Shown one piece after another: positions 1-5,726 of a stretch of DNA of 6,195 bases. The position numbers and the translations under genes are program-made. How positions within the stretch are numbered: position 1 is the stretch's first letter; each line of letters starts with the position of its first letter. The stretch spans positions 1 to 6,195 of the forward strand of contig CAMLLA010000262.1 of assembly GCA_946480525.1 (NCBI GenBank), read 5' to 3'. Origin of the DNA: an uncultured Asticcacaulis sp. GTDB lineage: Bacteria > Pseudomonadota > Alphaproteobacteria > Caulobacterales > Caulobacteraceae. The notes beneath the pieces are model-generated. The model made no database searches and was not told where the DNA came from. It was given only the letters and a program-made list of their open reading frames with translations.

Positions 1-1356
1 CGGAGCGATCAACACGTCCGACGCTCGCGAGAAGACCACCGTTGCGGCGATGACTGCGGGCGTCATCTGTATGGCGGCGGCGACGGGAAAGTCCCACAGC
101 GCGCAAGCCCACCAGGCCATAAGGAAGAGTTCGGCAATGGCGAGCCGGATTTGCCACGGCCAGGCATGCTCGCTTTTGTCGGGGTCGCCCACGACCGCGG
201 CCCAGCATGTAACGACAACCGACAGGACGGCGACAACGGCGGTTAGCCAGGTCGACGCCGGCGCCGCCGCCAGGCAAAGGACGGCGATGAGCGCCGGGCC
301 CCAACCGAATCTCAGCAGGTTGCTCTGTTGCCAGCGCCAGTTGCCCTCCCACCGCTGGCGCATCCTGACATAGCCGTGCTCAAAAGCCAGGGCGCCGCCG
401 ACTGCCAGAAGCGGGATTGCCACCGGAATGGCGATCAGCGCTGGATGCAAGCCCCAGCCTAACCAGACACACAGCATGGCGCAGACGCCGATGGGAAAAA
501 GAACCAACAAGGATATGCGAACTTGGTCGAGCAGATCGCGCGTTTCTCCATCCTCTTCCAACCTGCGGACGCTCTCCGCGTTCAGGTCGTCGACAACGGT
601 CGGGTGGTCGTTGCGGATGCGGTTCAGGAAGCTCTGGATTTCCGAGCGCGAGACTTTGGGCCATAGCCTGCGCCACAGCGTCGGCGGTTCCGGCGGCCGG
701 CTTAATATCTGCCAAGCGTCTGTATCAAGGTCAGTGCCGCGCCTGAGCGCGCGCAAAAAGGCGAGATCCGTTTCGCGCTGAAGGACCTGGTGCACCGCAT
801 AGGGCCGATGGCGATCGATGCGACGATTGTTCCAGCCGAAGCGTTCGACCACGCGTGGGATAAGCGCATCGGATCTTGGCTGGTTACGCGACACCAGCTC
901 GGCCAGCCAGGCCTCTGTCGCGCTGCGCATTTCGATATTGTCGAGCATGGGCGAGGACAGGATCAAGGCAAGGGATGTCAGGCGGTCGTCCTCGCTGGCG
1001 GCCGACCTGGCCTGCAACTGCGTTTCCAGCGTTGCGCGGGCGGCGAAATAACTGTCCGCGATCTCATCGACGACAGGGGGTTTATAAGTTTCGGCGTCGC
1101 TGGTGCGCAGCGCCGTAAGGCTGTCGTGCGTTTCCGACGTCGGGCCGTCGTCCTCTGCCTCATCGGGATCGTACGCCACAAAGCGATTATCTGCGTAATC
1201 AAGCGCTTCTTCATAGGCGGCGCGCAGCACCTTGAAGCCTTCCGGATCATCCTCTGGATTGGTGATCTTCAGCTTTCTGGCATAGGCGCGGCGGATTTCG
1301 GTGCGGTCCTGGGTGCGCGAAAGTCCCAGCGTTTTCCAGATCGACGGCGCCCTCAA
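1..1356 (-). CDS. J-domain-like membrane protein, probable HscC co-chaperone (DjlB/DjlC-like), 3' end beyond window
   Basis: The frame is open for 452 codons to the left edge. It has no ATG at its head, so an ATG-only gene search misses it. Residues 5-52 look like a J domain: an IWKTLGL start, a helix-II motif EIRRAYARKLK (20-30), then F41-K-V-L-R-A-A-Y-E-E-A-L52. The loop where canonical J proteins carry HPD reads NPE (33-35). From memory, the DjlB/DjlC-type J-like proteins encoded with E. coli HscC show the same IRRAYA...PEDDPE pattern; canonical DnaJ does not. Residues about 60-275 are charged and probably cytoplasmic. From about 281 there are roughly six hydrophobic segments (about 281-301, 305-325, 354-369, 371-389, 403-421, 423-443), so the C-terminal part is a polytopic membrane domain. 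The TTG start (1356-1354) overlaps the hscC stop as TTGA, with a weak GGCGAG about 8 nt upstream. Inferred role: recruits and stimulates HscC at the membrane. Family assignment is fairly sure; function is inferred. Confidence 0.82.
   Translation of the reverse strand, partial: MRAPSIWKTLGLSRTQDRTEIRRAYARKLKITNPEDDPEGFKVLRAAYEEALDYADNRFVAYDPDEAEDDGPTSETHDSLTALRTSDAETYKPPVVDEIADSYFAARATLETQLQARSAASEDDRLTSLALILSSPMLDNIEMRSATEAWLAELVSRNQPRSDALIPRVVERFGWNNRRIDRHRPYAVHQVLQRETDLAFLRALRRGTDLDTDAWQILSRPPEPPTLWRRLWPKVSRSEIQSFLNRIRNDHPTVVDDLNAESVRRLEEDGETRDLLDQVRISLLVLFPIGVCAMLCVWLGWGLHPALIAIPVAIPLLAVGGALAFEHGYVRMRQRWEGNWRWQQSNLLRFGWGPALIAVLCLAAAPASTWLTAVVAVLSVVVTCWAAVVGDPDKSEHAWPWQIRLAIAELFLMAWWACALWDFPVAAAIQMTPAVIAATVVFSRASDVLIAP
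1353..1356 (-). promoter_or_regulatory. TTGA stop/start overlap coupling hscC to the J-like gene
   Basis: The last base of the hscC codon CTT plus its TGA stop gives TTGA, which contains the TTG proposed to start the J-like gene. The J-domain homology begins six residues after this TTG, so a start far downstream is unlikely, and no ATG lies nearby in frame. A purine-rich GGAAGGCGAG lies 8-17 nt upstream, inside the end of hscC. Such four-base overlaps usually mean translational coupling, which would keep chaperone and partner in proportion. Confidence 0.6.
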
Positions 1357-3059
1357 AGGAAGGTCTCGCCTTCCAGCCGGTCCAGCGCCTGGGTCAGTTC
1401 AATACGGGCGCGTTCGATATGGCGCGGATCCTGCGCATCCAGCACGGTTTCGAACTGGCTGATCAACTGGCCGACGATGGCCCGCTTGTCGCCCAGGAAG
1501 TTCTCATAACAGCGGCTGGCCCGGGTCAGGAGAGCGCGATTGGCGTCGCTCTCGCGCGGATGGACTTTGAGAGCTTCCAGCGCCTTGCGCTGCTTTTCCA
1601 GGTCGGCGCCCGTCGGACCATCTTCATCTATAATGACCAACTGGCGGCGTTCACCGGTCAAAGGCACATGAACATCCACCTCGATCAGGCCGTTAATGTC
1701 GTAGGTGAAGCGGCACTCAACCTGGACCTCGCCGGCCGGGCGCGGCGGTACCGGAATGGAAATCTTGCCGAGCTTGATATTGTCGGAGACATAACGCGAC
1801 TCGCCCTGATAGATGCCAAATTCGACAACGGTCTGGCCGTTCGCCATGGTGCCGAAGCTTTCGACGCGGCTGGCGGGAACGGCAATATTTCGCTCGATGA
1901 CAGGAGCGAACAGGCCGTTGCGGATATTGCCATTGTCCAGTCGTTCCGAAACGTCGACGCCCAAGCTGTAGGGGCAGACATCAGTCACCGCGACTTCACG
2001 CAAGGCGGCGTCGCGTGCCTTGAGGCCGGCCTGGACCGCCGCACCCATCGCGACGGCTTCGTCAGGATTGACGGCGTGCGACGGAAAGCGGTCGAACATG
2101 CGGGTCACCGTTCGGCGGACCAGAGGCATGCGCGTCGCGCCGCCGACGAGGACGATCTCCGACAGATCGGCTGGACGCAGGTTGCTGTCGCGGACGGCAC
2201 GCAGGACCGGCTCCTTCAGGCGATCGAGCAGGGCGGAGGCGAGCGTCTCGAATGTGTCCGTCGTGATCTCGTGGCTGTAGGCCGTATCCTTCCAGACGAT
2301 GTCGATGGTGATTGAAGCCTGAGAAGACAGGGCGCGGCGGGCGCGTTCGGCCGCGGCGCGCACGATCTGTGTCAGCGCTTCTTCCTCGGCGGCATTAGCG
2401 ACGCTGAGCTCCTTGCTGAATCTGGTCCGCATCGCCTTGACCAGCAAGTCGTTGAAATCTTCGCCGCCCAGCCGGTTGTCGCCGGTCGAGGCACGCACTT
2501 CAATGACGCCTTCGAAGATTTCGAGAATCGACACGTCGAACGTGCCGCCGCCCAGATCGAAGACCAGGAAGCGCGATTCGTCTTCAAGATTGTGGATGCC
2601 GTAGGCCAGCGCCGCCGCGGTTGGTTCATTGAGCAGTCGCTCGACCTTGAGGCCCGCCAGTTCGCCCGCCCGCCGGGTCGCCTTGCGCTGTTTGTCATTA
2701 AAGTAGGCGGGGACTGTAATGACCGCCTCGGTCACGGCTTCGCCGAGAAAGGCCTCGGCATCCGCTTTCAGGCTGCGCAGCACCATGGCCGACAGCTCTT
2801 CCGGCGAATAGCCGGTCTTGCCGAGCTTCGTTACGCGCTGGCTGCCCATATAGCGTTTGAAGGCGGTGGCCGTGAGGTGAGGATGGGTCGACTGGCGCTC
2901 GCGTGCCGGCAGGCCAACCAGCAATTCGCCACCGTCATCCAGCCCGACCGCCGACGGCGTCAACACATGACCAAGGCTGTTGGGAATAAGTTCCGCCTTG
3001 CCGTCACGCCAGACCGCCGCCGCCGAATTGGTGGTGCCGAGATCGATACCAATAATCAC
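1353..3059 (-). CDS. hscC: Hsp70-family chaperone HscC (Hsc62 type)
   Basis: Predicted protein of 568 aa; E. coli HscC is about 556 aa and DnaK about 638. The nucleotide-binding domain shows the phosphate-1 loop GIDLGTTNS (4-12), K68 in TAFKR at the place of the DnaK catalytic lysine, LNEPTAAALAYG (143-154), the phosphate-2 motif DLGGGTFD (168-175), and later LVGGATRMP. HscC-specific features recalled from the E. coli protein are AVWRDGKAELIPN near the N-terminus, DVCPYSLGV(D/E)V, PVIERN, the YQGE strand and FTYDINGLIEVDV in the substrate domain. The C-terminal helical part is short and lacks a DnaK-like tail. GTG at 3059 is preferred because it has a strong AGGGGG six bases upstream and puts the IIGIDLGTT strand at the N-terminus, as in Hsp70s. 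A longer frame from 3185 would overlap the upstream gene. E. coli HscC hydrolyses ATP, is stimulated by DjlC and does not act as a general refolding chaperone. Lies 22 bp after the RidA-like gene. Family call is secure; substrate unknown. Confidence 0.93.
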   Translation of the reverse strand: MIIGIDLGTTNSAAAVWRDGKAELIPNSLGHVLTPSAVGLDDGGELLVGLPARERQSTHPHLTATAFKRYMGSQRVTKLGKTGYSPEELSAMVLRSLKADAEAFLGEAVTEAVITVPAYFNDKQRKATRRAGELAGLKVERLLNEPTAAALAYGIHNLEDESRFLVFDLGGGTFDVSILEIFEGVIEVRASTGDNRLGGEDFNDLLVKAMRTRFSKELSVANAAEEEALTQIVRAAAERARRALSSQASITIDIVWKDTAYSHEITTDTFETLASALLDRLKEPVLRAVRDSNLRPADLSEIVLVGGATRMPLVRRTVTRMFDRFPSHAVNPDEAVAMGAAVQAGLKARDAALREVAVTDVCPYSLGVDVSERLDNGNIRNGLFAPVIERNIAVPASRVESFGTMANGQTVVEFGIYQGESRYVSDNIKLGKISIPVPPRPAGEVQVECRFTYDINGLIEVDVHVPLTGERRQLVIIDEDGPTGADLEKQRKALEALKVHPRESDANRALLTRASRCYENFLGDKRAIVGQLISQFETVLDAQDPRHIERARIELTQALDRLEGETFL

Positions 3060-3065
3060 GCAATG

Positions 3066-3071
3066 CCCCCT
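3066..3071 (-). promoter_or_regulatory. Shine-Dalgarno site fixing the hscC GTG start
   Basis: AGGGGG on the minus strand lies within the 22-bp gap after the RidA-like stop codon, with six bases (CATTGC) before GTG. It is the reason for choosing the GTG over the upstream ATG at 3185, which would add 42 residues unlike any Hsp70 N-terminus. Confidence 0.75.
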
Positions 3072-3081
3072 GATACTTAAG

Positions 3082-3552
3082 TTACCGCCGGTCGGCGACC
3101 TCGATGAACGCGTCGATTTCGACGGCGAAACCGAGCGGGATCTTGTACATGCCGACGGCCGAACGCGCATGGCGGCCGGCATCACCGAGCACAGCCACCA
3201 TCAGGTCCGAACAGCCGTTGATGACCTGAGGGATGTCGTAGAAGTCCGGGCCGGCCTGGACGAAGGCATTCAGCTTGACGACGCGAACGATATTGTCGAG
3301 ATCGCCGCCGGCGGCCGCTTTCATCTGGGCCAGCAGGTTGAGCCCGCACAGGCGCGCGGCTTCCTGGCCTTCTTCGATCGTCACGTCGACGCCGAGGGTA
3401 CCCTTGATGCGGCCCGAGCCGTCGTTCGACAACTGGCCGGAGATGTGGACGTAATTGCCGGTGCGCACGAATGGCACGTAATTGGCGACCGGTGAGGTCG
3501 GGGTCGGCAGGCTGAGGCCGAGCGCACTCAGACGCTCTTCGGATTTGGACAT
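3082..3552 (-). CDS. RidA/YjgF/UK114-family protein lacking the RidA catalytic arginine
   Basis: Predicted protein of 156 aa, the longer form of the RidA family (canonical RidA is about 128 aa). Family signatures are a YVPFVRTGNYVHISGQ segment near residues 25-40, a glycine-rich turn, AARLCGLNLLAQMKAA (helix, 65-80), VVKLNAFVQ (91-99) and the C-terminal strand VEIDAFIEV (144-152). Aligning ARSAVGMYKIPLG (129-141) with the ARSCVEVARLPKD region of E. coli RidA puts K137 where the imine-hydrolysing Arg105 sits, so 2-aminoacrylate deaminase activity should not be assumed. The start at 3552 has AAGGTG six bases upstream and puts MSKSEERL at the N-terminus; in-frame ATGs at 3573 and 3585 lack a good ribosome site. 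First gene of a probable operon with hscC and the J-like gene. It is divergent from divK. Family is secure, biochemical role unknown; no symbol is given because it is not canonical RidA. Confidence 0.9.
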   Translation of the reverse strand: MSKSEERLSALGLSLPTPTSPVANYVPFVRTGNYVHISGQLSNDGSGRIKGTLGVDVTIEEGQEAARLCGLNLLAQMKAAAGGDLDNIVRVVKLNAFVQAGPDFYDIPQVINGCSDLMVAVLGDAGRHARSAVGMYKIPLGFAVEIDAFIEVADRR

Positions 3553-3586
3553 TAAGGGCACCTTTTTAGGCATTTGGAATGGCACG

Positions 3587-3614
3587 CTTATAGCCGAATC
3601 TGCCGCCTTGTCGA
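3587..3614 (-). promoter_or_regulatory. Candidate sigma70-type promoter of the RidA-like/hscC/J-like operon
   Basis: On the minus strand there is a -35-like TCGACA (3614-3609), a 16-base spacer and a -10-like TATAAG (3592-3587) preceded by GC, as in the GCTATA form common in alphaproteobacterial housekeeping promoters. Transcription would start near 3580 and leave a leader of about 28 nt before the ATG at 3552. A GANTC site (3596-3600) lies in the spacer. Predicted from sequence only. Confidence 0.5.
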
Positions 3615-3659
3615 GAAGCGGTAAACATATCCCTAATGGTCGTTAAAAAGCCTTATATA

Positions 3660-3683
3660 CTAACGTTTTGCTAAGGAATTAAC
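3660..3683 (+). promoter_or_regulatory. Weak CtrA-box-like cluster
   Basis: CTAA-N7-CTAA (3660-3674) has the right spacing for the CtrA consensus TTAA-N7-TTAA, with T-to-C changes at the first base of each half. A TTAAC half-site follows at 3679-3683. It lies in the AT-rich middle of the divergent region, next to a TATACT (3656-3661) that could be a -10. Suggestive only. Confidence 0.25.
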
Positions 3684-3730
3684 CCTGCATTTTTACCTCT
3701 CGTTAGCTTCCCCTTCACCTGCCTTTAAGA

Positions 3731-3785
3731 GACTCCCTGCTAAACGTTCTCAGAAGACTTACGGAATCCGGCTGCGCCCCGATTC
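3731..3785. promoter_or_regulatory. Cluster of three GANTC (CcrM-type) methylation sites
   Basis: GACTC at 3731-3735, GAATC at 3764-3768 and GATTC at 3781-3785 lie within 55 bp, and a fourth GAATC is at 3596-3600. In Caulobacterales the cell-cycle methyltransferase CcrM modifies GANTC, and hemimethylation of promoter sites can time transcription through GcrA. The sites are certain as sequence; a regulatory role is inferred. Confidence 0.45.
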
Positions 3786-3794
3786 GACACTTGC

Positions 3795-3810
3795 TTAAGG
3801 TGCGGTTTAG
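3795..3810 (+). promoter_or_regulatory. Candidate CtrA-binding box upstream of divK
   Basis: TTAA-GGTGCGG-TTTA matches the CtrA consensus TTAA-N7-TTAA at seven of eight defined positions with exact spacing. It ends 27 bases before the divK ATG. CtrA control of divK is reported in C. crescentus, which makes the match more credible. The site is close to the start codon, so it may not be at the -35 of the main promoter and could instead repress or serve a short-leader transcript. Confidence 0.45.
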
Positions 3811-3837
3811 ATGTTCGAGGGCCCAAAGGTTGTCGAT

Positions 3838-4206
3838 ATGACCAACAAGAAAGTCCTCATCGTCGAGGACAACGAACTGAACATGAAGCTCTTTCATGAC
3901 CTGCTCGATGCGCAGGGCTATGAAACGCTTCAGACCGGTGAAGGTCTGTCGGCCCTGACGCTCGCCCGCCAGCATCGTCCGGACCTTATCCTGATGGATA
4001 TCCAGCTGCCCGAAATCTCCGGCCTTGAAGTCACCAAGTGGCTGAAAGAGGACGATGAGCTGTCGCATATTCCGGTGGTCGCCGTGACGGCCTTCGCCAT
4101 GAAGGGCGATGAAGAGCGTATCCGTGACGGCGGCTGCGAGGCCTATATCTCCAAGCCGATCTCGGTCACGCATTTCCTGGAAACGGTTCGGCGGTATCTG
4201 GGCTGA
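3838..4206 (+). CDS. divK: Single-domain response regulator DivK
   Basis: The 122-residue protein is a lone receiver domain with no output domain. The acidic pocket is E10-D11, the phospho-acceptor is D54 in [13 protein letters not shown] (D53 in C. crescentus), the switch threonine is T84 in [11 protein letters not shown], and the conserved lysine is K106 in YISKP. Most of the protein, including [22 protein letters not shown] and [19 protein letters not shown], is recalled as nearly identical to C. crescentus DivK. D91 in GDEER corresponds to the position altered in the known cold-sensitive D90G mutant. In Caulobacter, DivJ phosphorylates and PleC dephosphorylates DivK; DivK~P binds DivL and so lowers CckA-dependent CtrA phosphorylation, and it localises to the poles. 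The ATG at 3838 is chosen because the homology begins there and AAAGG lies eight bases upstream; an ATG at 3811 would add nine unconserved residues. First gene of an operon with pleD, 8 bp downstream. Confidence 0.97.
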   Translation: MTNKKVLIVEDNELNMKLFHDLLDAQGYETLQTGEGLSALTLARQHRPDLILMDIQLPEISGLEVTKWLKEDDELSHIPVVAVTAFAMKGDEERIRDGGCEAYISKPISVTHFLETVRRYLG

Positions 4207-4214
4207 ATTAAGCT

Positions 4215-5582
4215 ATGACCGCGCGCGTTCTGATCGTTGACGACATTGCCGCCAATGTGCGCCTGCTCCAGGCCAAGCTGGAAGCGGATTATTATGAGGT
4301 GCTGACCGCCTCTGACGGACGGACAGCGATTGGTCTTGCCACAAGTGCGCAGCCCGACATTATCCTTCTCGACGTGATGATGCCTGGCATAGACGGCTAT
4401 GAGGTCTGCCGTCAGCTTAAAGAACACGCCGACACGCGGCATATCCCGATCATTCTGGTCACGGCGCTCGATGGCCGCGAAGACCGTTTGTCAGGGCTCG
4501 AAGCCGGCGCCGATGACTTCCTCACCAAGCCGTTCGACGACATGGTGCTGATGGCGCGGCTGAAGGCGCTGGTGCGTCTCAAGCAGATGGTTGACGACAT
4601 CCGCCTGCGCGAAGCGTCCTCGCGCCGGGCGGGCTTAAGCGATTCCGATCAGTTGCAGCGCCATATCTCGGCGACCGGCAATGTCCTGATCCTGGACGAC
4701 AATGAACGCCAGGCGGAGCGGCTGATGCTGCAACTTGGCCAGGATCACCGCTGCGCCTACCTGACGGATCCTGCTCATGCGCTTCAGGTCGCCGGAGGGC
4801 GTGTCGATCTTGTCGTGCTCAATATGACGGCCAAGAGCTTCGATTCGTTACGGTGGGTGGCGCAGTTGCGCTCCCAGGAAGCGACCCGTCAGCGGCCGGT
4901 GCTGGGGATTATCAATCCCGATGACCGCGACCGGCTTCTGAAGGCGCTGGAGCTGGGCGTCAATGACGTCATCGCCAAGCCGCTGGACATGCAGGAAATG
5001 CTGGCGCGCGCGCGCACGCAAATTCGCCGCAAGCGCTACAGCGACTTCCTGCGCAATTCGCTCGACCGCAGCCTGGAACTGGCGGTCACCGACCCGCTGA
5101 CCGGGCTGAACAATCGCCGCTTCCTTGACCATCAGCTGAACCTCTTGATGGCCCGCCATTTCAAGGGCGGTGCGGCGCCGTCTCTGCTGGTGCTCGACAT
5201 CGACTTCTTCAAAAAGGTCAATGACAGCCATGGGCACGATGCCGGTGACGAGGTGCTGAAAGAATTTGCCCGCCGCCTGGGGCTGAACGTTCGCGCCATT
5301 GACATGCCTTGCCGGTTTGGCGGTGAGGAGTTCGTCGTGCTGATGCCGGAAACGGATGCCGTCGACGCGGCGCATATCGCGGAACGGGTAAGGGCGCAGG
5401 TTGCCGATTCGCCCTTTGTCCTGGCTAATGGCCGCGCATTGAATGTGACGGTGTCGGTCGGGGTCGCGACCTCTCTGGGCCTTGGCGATTCCCCGGAAGC
5501 CTTTTTGAAGCGCGCCGATGAGGCCGTTTACGAAGCCAAGCAGTCCGGGCGCAACAGGGTCGTGGTTCGCGCAGCGGCGTAA
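4215..5582 (+). CDS. pleD: Diguanylate cyclase response regulator PleD
   Basis: 455 aa with the REC-REC-GGDEF layout of Caulobacter PleD (454 aa). REC1 (about 1-120) has D9-D10, phospho-acceptor D53 in LLDVMMPG, T83 and K105. REC2 (about 155-272) starts with LILDDNERQ but has N203 where the acceptor Asp would be, so it is the usual non-phosphorylated adaptor used in dimerisation. The linker SLELAVTDPLTGLNNRR (286-302) leads into the cyclase domain, with D328 and E371 as metal ligands and the active-site loop GGEEF (369-373). The primary inhibitory site RAID (R360, D363), R391 and R314 are all kept, so product inhibition by c-di-GMP is expected. The enzyme condenses two GTP to c-di-GMP at the stalked pole during swarmer-to-stalked development. 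Starts 8 bp after divK with no good Shine-Dalgarno, so translation may be coupled to divK. Confidence 0.97.
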   Translation: MTARVLIVDDIAANVRLLQAKLEADYYEVLTASDGRTAIGLATSAQPDIILLDVMMPGIDGYEVCRQLKEHADTRHIPIILVTALDGREDRLSGLEAGADDFLTKPFDDMVLMARLKALVRLKQMVDDIRLREASSRRAGLSDSDQLQRHISATGNVLILDDNERQAERLMLQLGQDHRCAYLTDPAHALQVAGGRVDLVVLNMTAKSFDSLRWVAQLRSQEATRQRPVLGIINPDDRDRLLKALELGVNDVIAKPLDMQEMLARARTQIRRKRYSDFLRNSLDRSLELAVTDPLTGLNNRRFLDHQLNLLMARHFKGGAAPSLLVLDIDFFKKVNDSHGHDAGDEVLKEFARRLGLNVRAIDMPCRFGGEEFVVLMPETDAVDAAHIAERVRAQVADSPFVLANGRALNVTVSVGVATSLGLGDSPEAFLKRADEAVYEAKQSGRNRVVVRAAA

Positions 5583-5593
5583 TACCTCTTTTT

Positions 5594-5617
5594 TGCCGCC
5601 CCGCAAGTGGGGCGGTA
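5594..5617. repeat. Hairpin just after pleD without a downstream T-run
   Basis: CCGCCCC (5596-5602) and GGGGCGG (5609-5615) form a perfect 7-bp GC stem around a six-base loop, extendable by a G-U and a T-A pair. On the plus strand the T-run (5589-5594) precedes the stem and no T-run follows; on the minus strand A residues follow. It is therefore not a classical intrinsic terminator in either direction. It starts 13 nt after the pleD stop and could protect the 3' end of the pleD mRNA or act as an atypical terminator. Confidence 0.45.
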
Positions 5618-5625
5618 TAGACACG

Positions 5626-5666
5626 AAAAAGCCGCGCCGAGTTGGGGGAACTCAAAGGCGCGGCTT
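5626..5666 (-). terminator. Intrinsic terminator of rpmG
   Basis: AAGCCGCGCC (5629-5638) pairs perfectly with GGCGCGGCTT (5657-5666), a 10-bp stem. A second 5-bp stem GAGTT/AACTC with a GGGGG loop sits inside it, leaving AAA as a bulge. Read on the minus strand, the hairpin is followed directly by TTTTTCG (complement of 5624-5630), so it has the stem and U-tract of a rho-independent terminator for the leftward rpmG transcript. On the plus strand no T-run follows, but the stem may still stall or protect pleD transcripts. Confidence 0.8.
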
Positions 5667-5671
5667 CCGCA

Positions 5672-5704
5672 GCCCTTGAACGAGGGGGGGGGATGTTCAA
5701 GGGC
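5672..5704. repeat. Perfect 10-bp inverted repeat with a G9 loop
   Basis: GCCCTTGAAC (5672-5681) and GTTCAAGGGC (5695-5704) are exact reverse complements around a 13-base loop containing nine consecutive G (5684-5692). It starts 22 nt after the rpmG stop on the minus strand, with no T-run on either side. It may be a first 3' hairpin of rpmG mRNA ahead of the true terminator. The homopolymer is a likely site of length variation or sequencing error. Confidence 0.7.
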
Positions 5705-5726
5705 AATCTCAAAATGTAAAGGCAGA

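Larger units (their letters stand above)
3553..3837. other. Divergent intergenic control region between the RidA-like gene and divK
   Basis: These 285 bases contain no credible gene. The middle (about 3620-3690) is markedly AT-rich against GC-rich surroundings and contains runs such as GTTAAAAAG, TTATATACTAA and GGAATTAACC. The region carries a leftward promoter candidate, CtrA-box-like sequences, four GANTC sites (3596, 3731, 3764, 3781) and a loose inverted pair CTAACG (3660-3665) / CGTTAG (3701-3706). I could not identify a confident -35/-10 pair for divK, which fits an activator-dependent promoter. Confidence 0.7.

Noticed and set aside
790..1509. A 239-codon plus-strand open frame
   Set aside because: It is antisense to the J-like gene and the hscC 3' end. 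It is rich in Arg/Gly/Ala with no recognisable motif, and its frame continues across the boundary of two well-supported genes.
1419..2315. A 298-codon plus-strand open frame
   Set aside because: It lies wholly antisense to conserved hscC and its product resembles no known protein; long antisense frames are expected in GC-rich genes.
3060..3185. A 42-residue N-terminal extension of HscC from the ATG at 3185
   Set aside because: It overlaps the RidA-like coding sequence, is Arg/Ser-rich without similarity to Hsp70 N-termini, and the GTG at 3059 has a strong AGGGGG.
3656..3661. TATACT as the -10 of a divK promoter
   Set aside because: No -35-like hexamer lies 15-19 bases upstream and the leader would be about 170 nt; kept only as a remark in the intergenic entry.
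3811..3837. An upstream ATG start for divK
   Set aside because: It would add nine residues not found in Caulobacter DivK, its ribosome site is weak, and it would bring the start onto the CtrA-like box.
5596..5615. The GC hairpin as an intrinsic terminator of pleD
   Set aside because: The T-run is on the wrong side of the stem for the plus strand, and the minus strand shows A residues after it.
4848..5624. A 258-codon minus-strand open frame
   Set aside because: It is antisense to the REC2-GGDEF part of pleD, has no motif or ribosome site, and its composition (many His, Gln, Arg) is typical of a shadow frame.
5609..5692. G-quadruplex from the G4, G5 and G9 runs
   Set aside because: The spacings between runs exceed 30 bases, far beyond normal quadruplex loops, and stable duplex stems compete.
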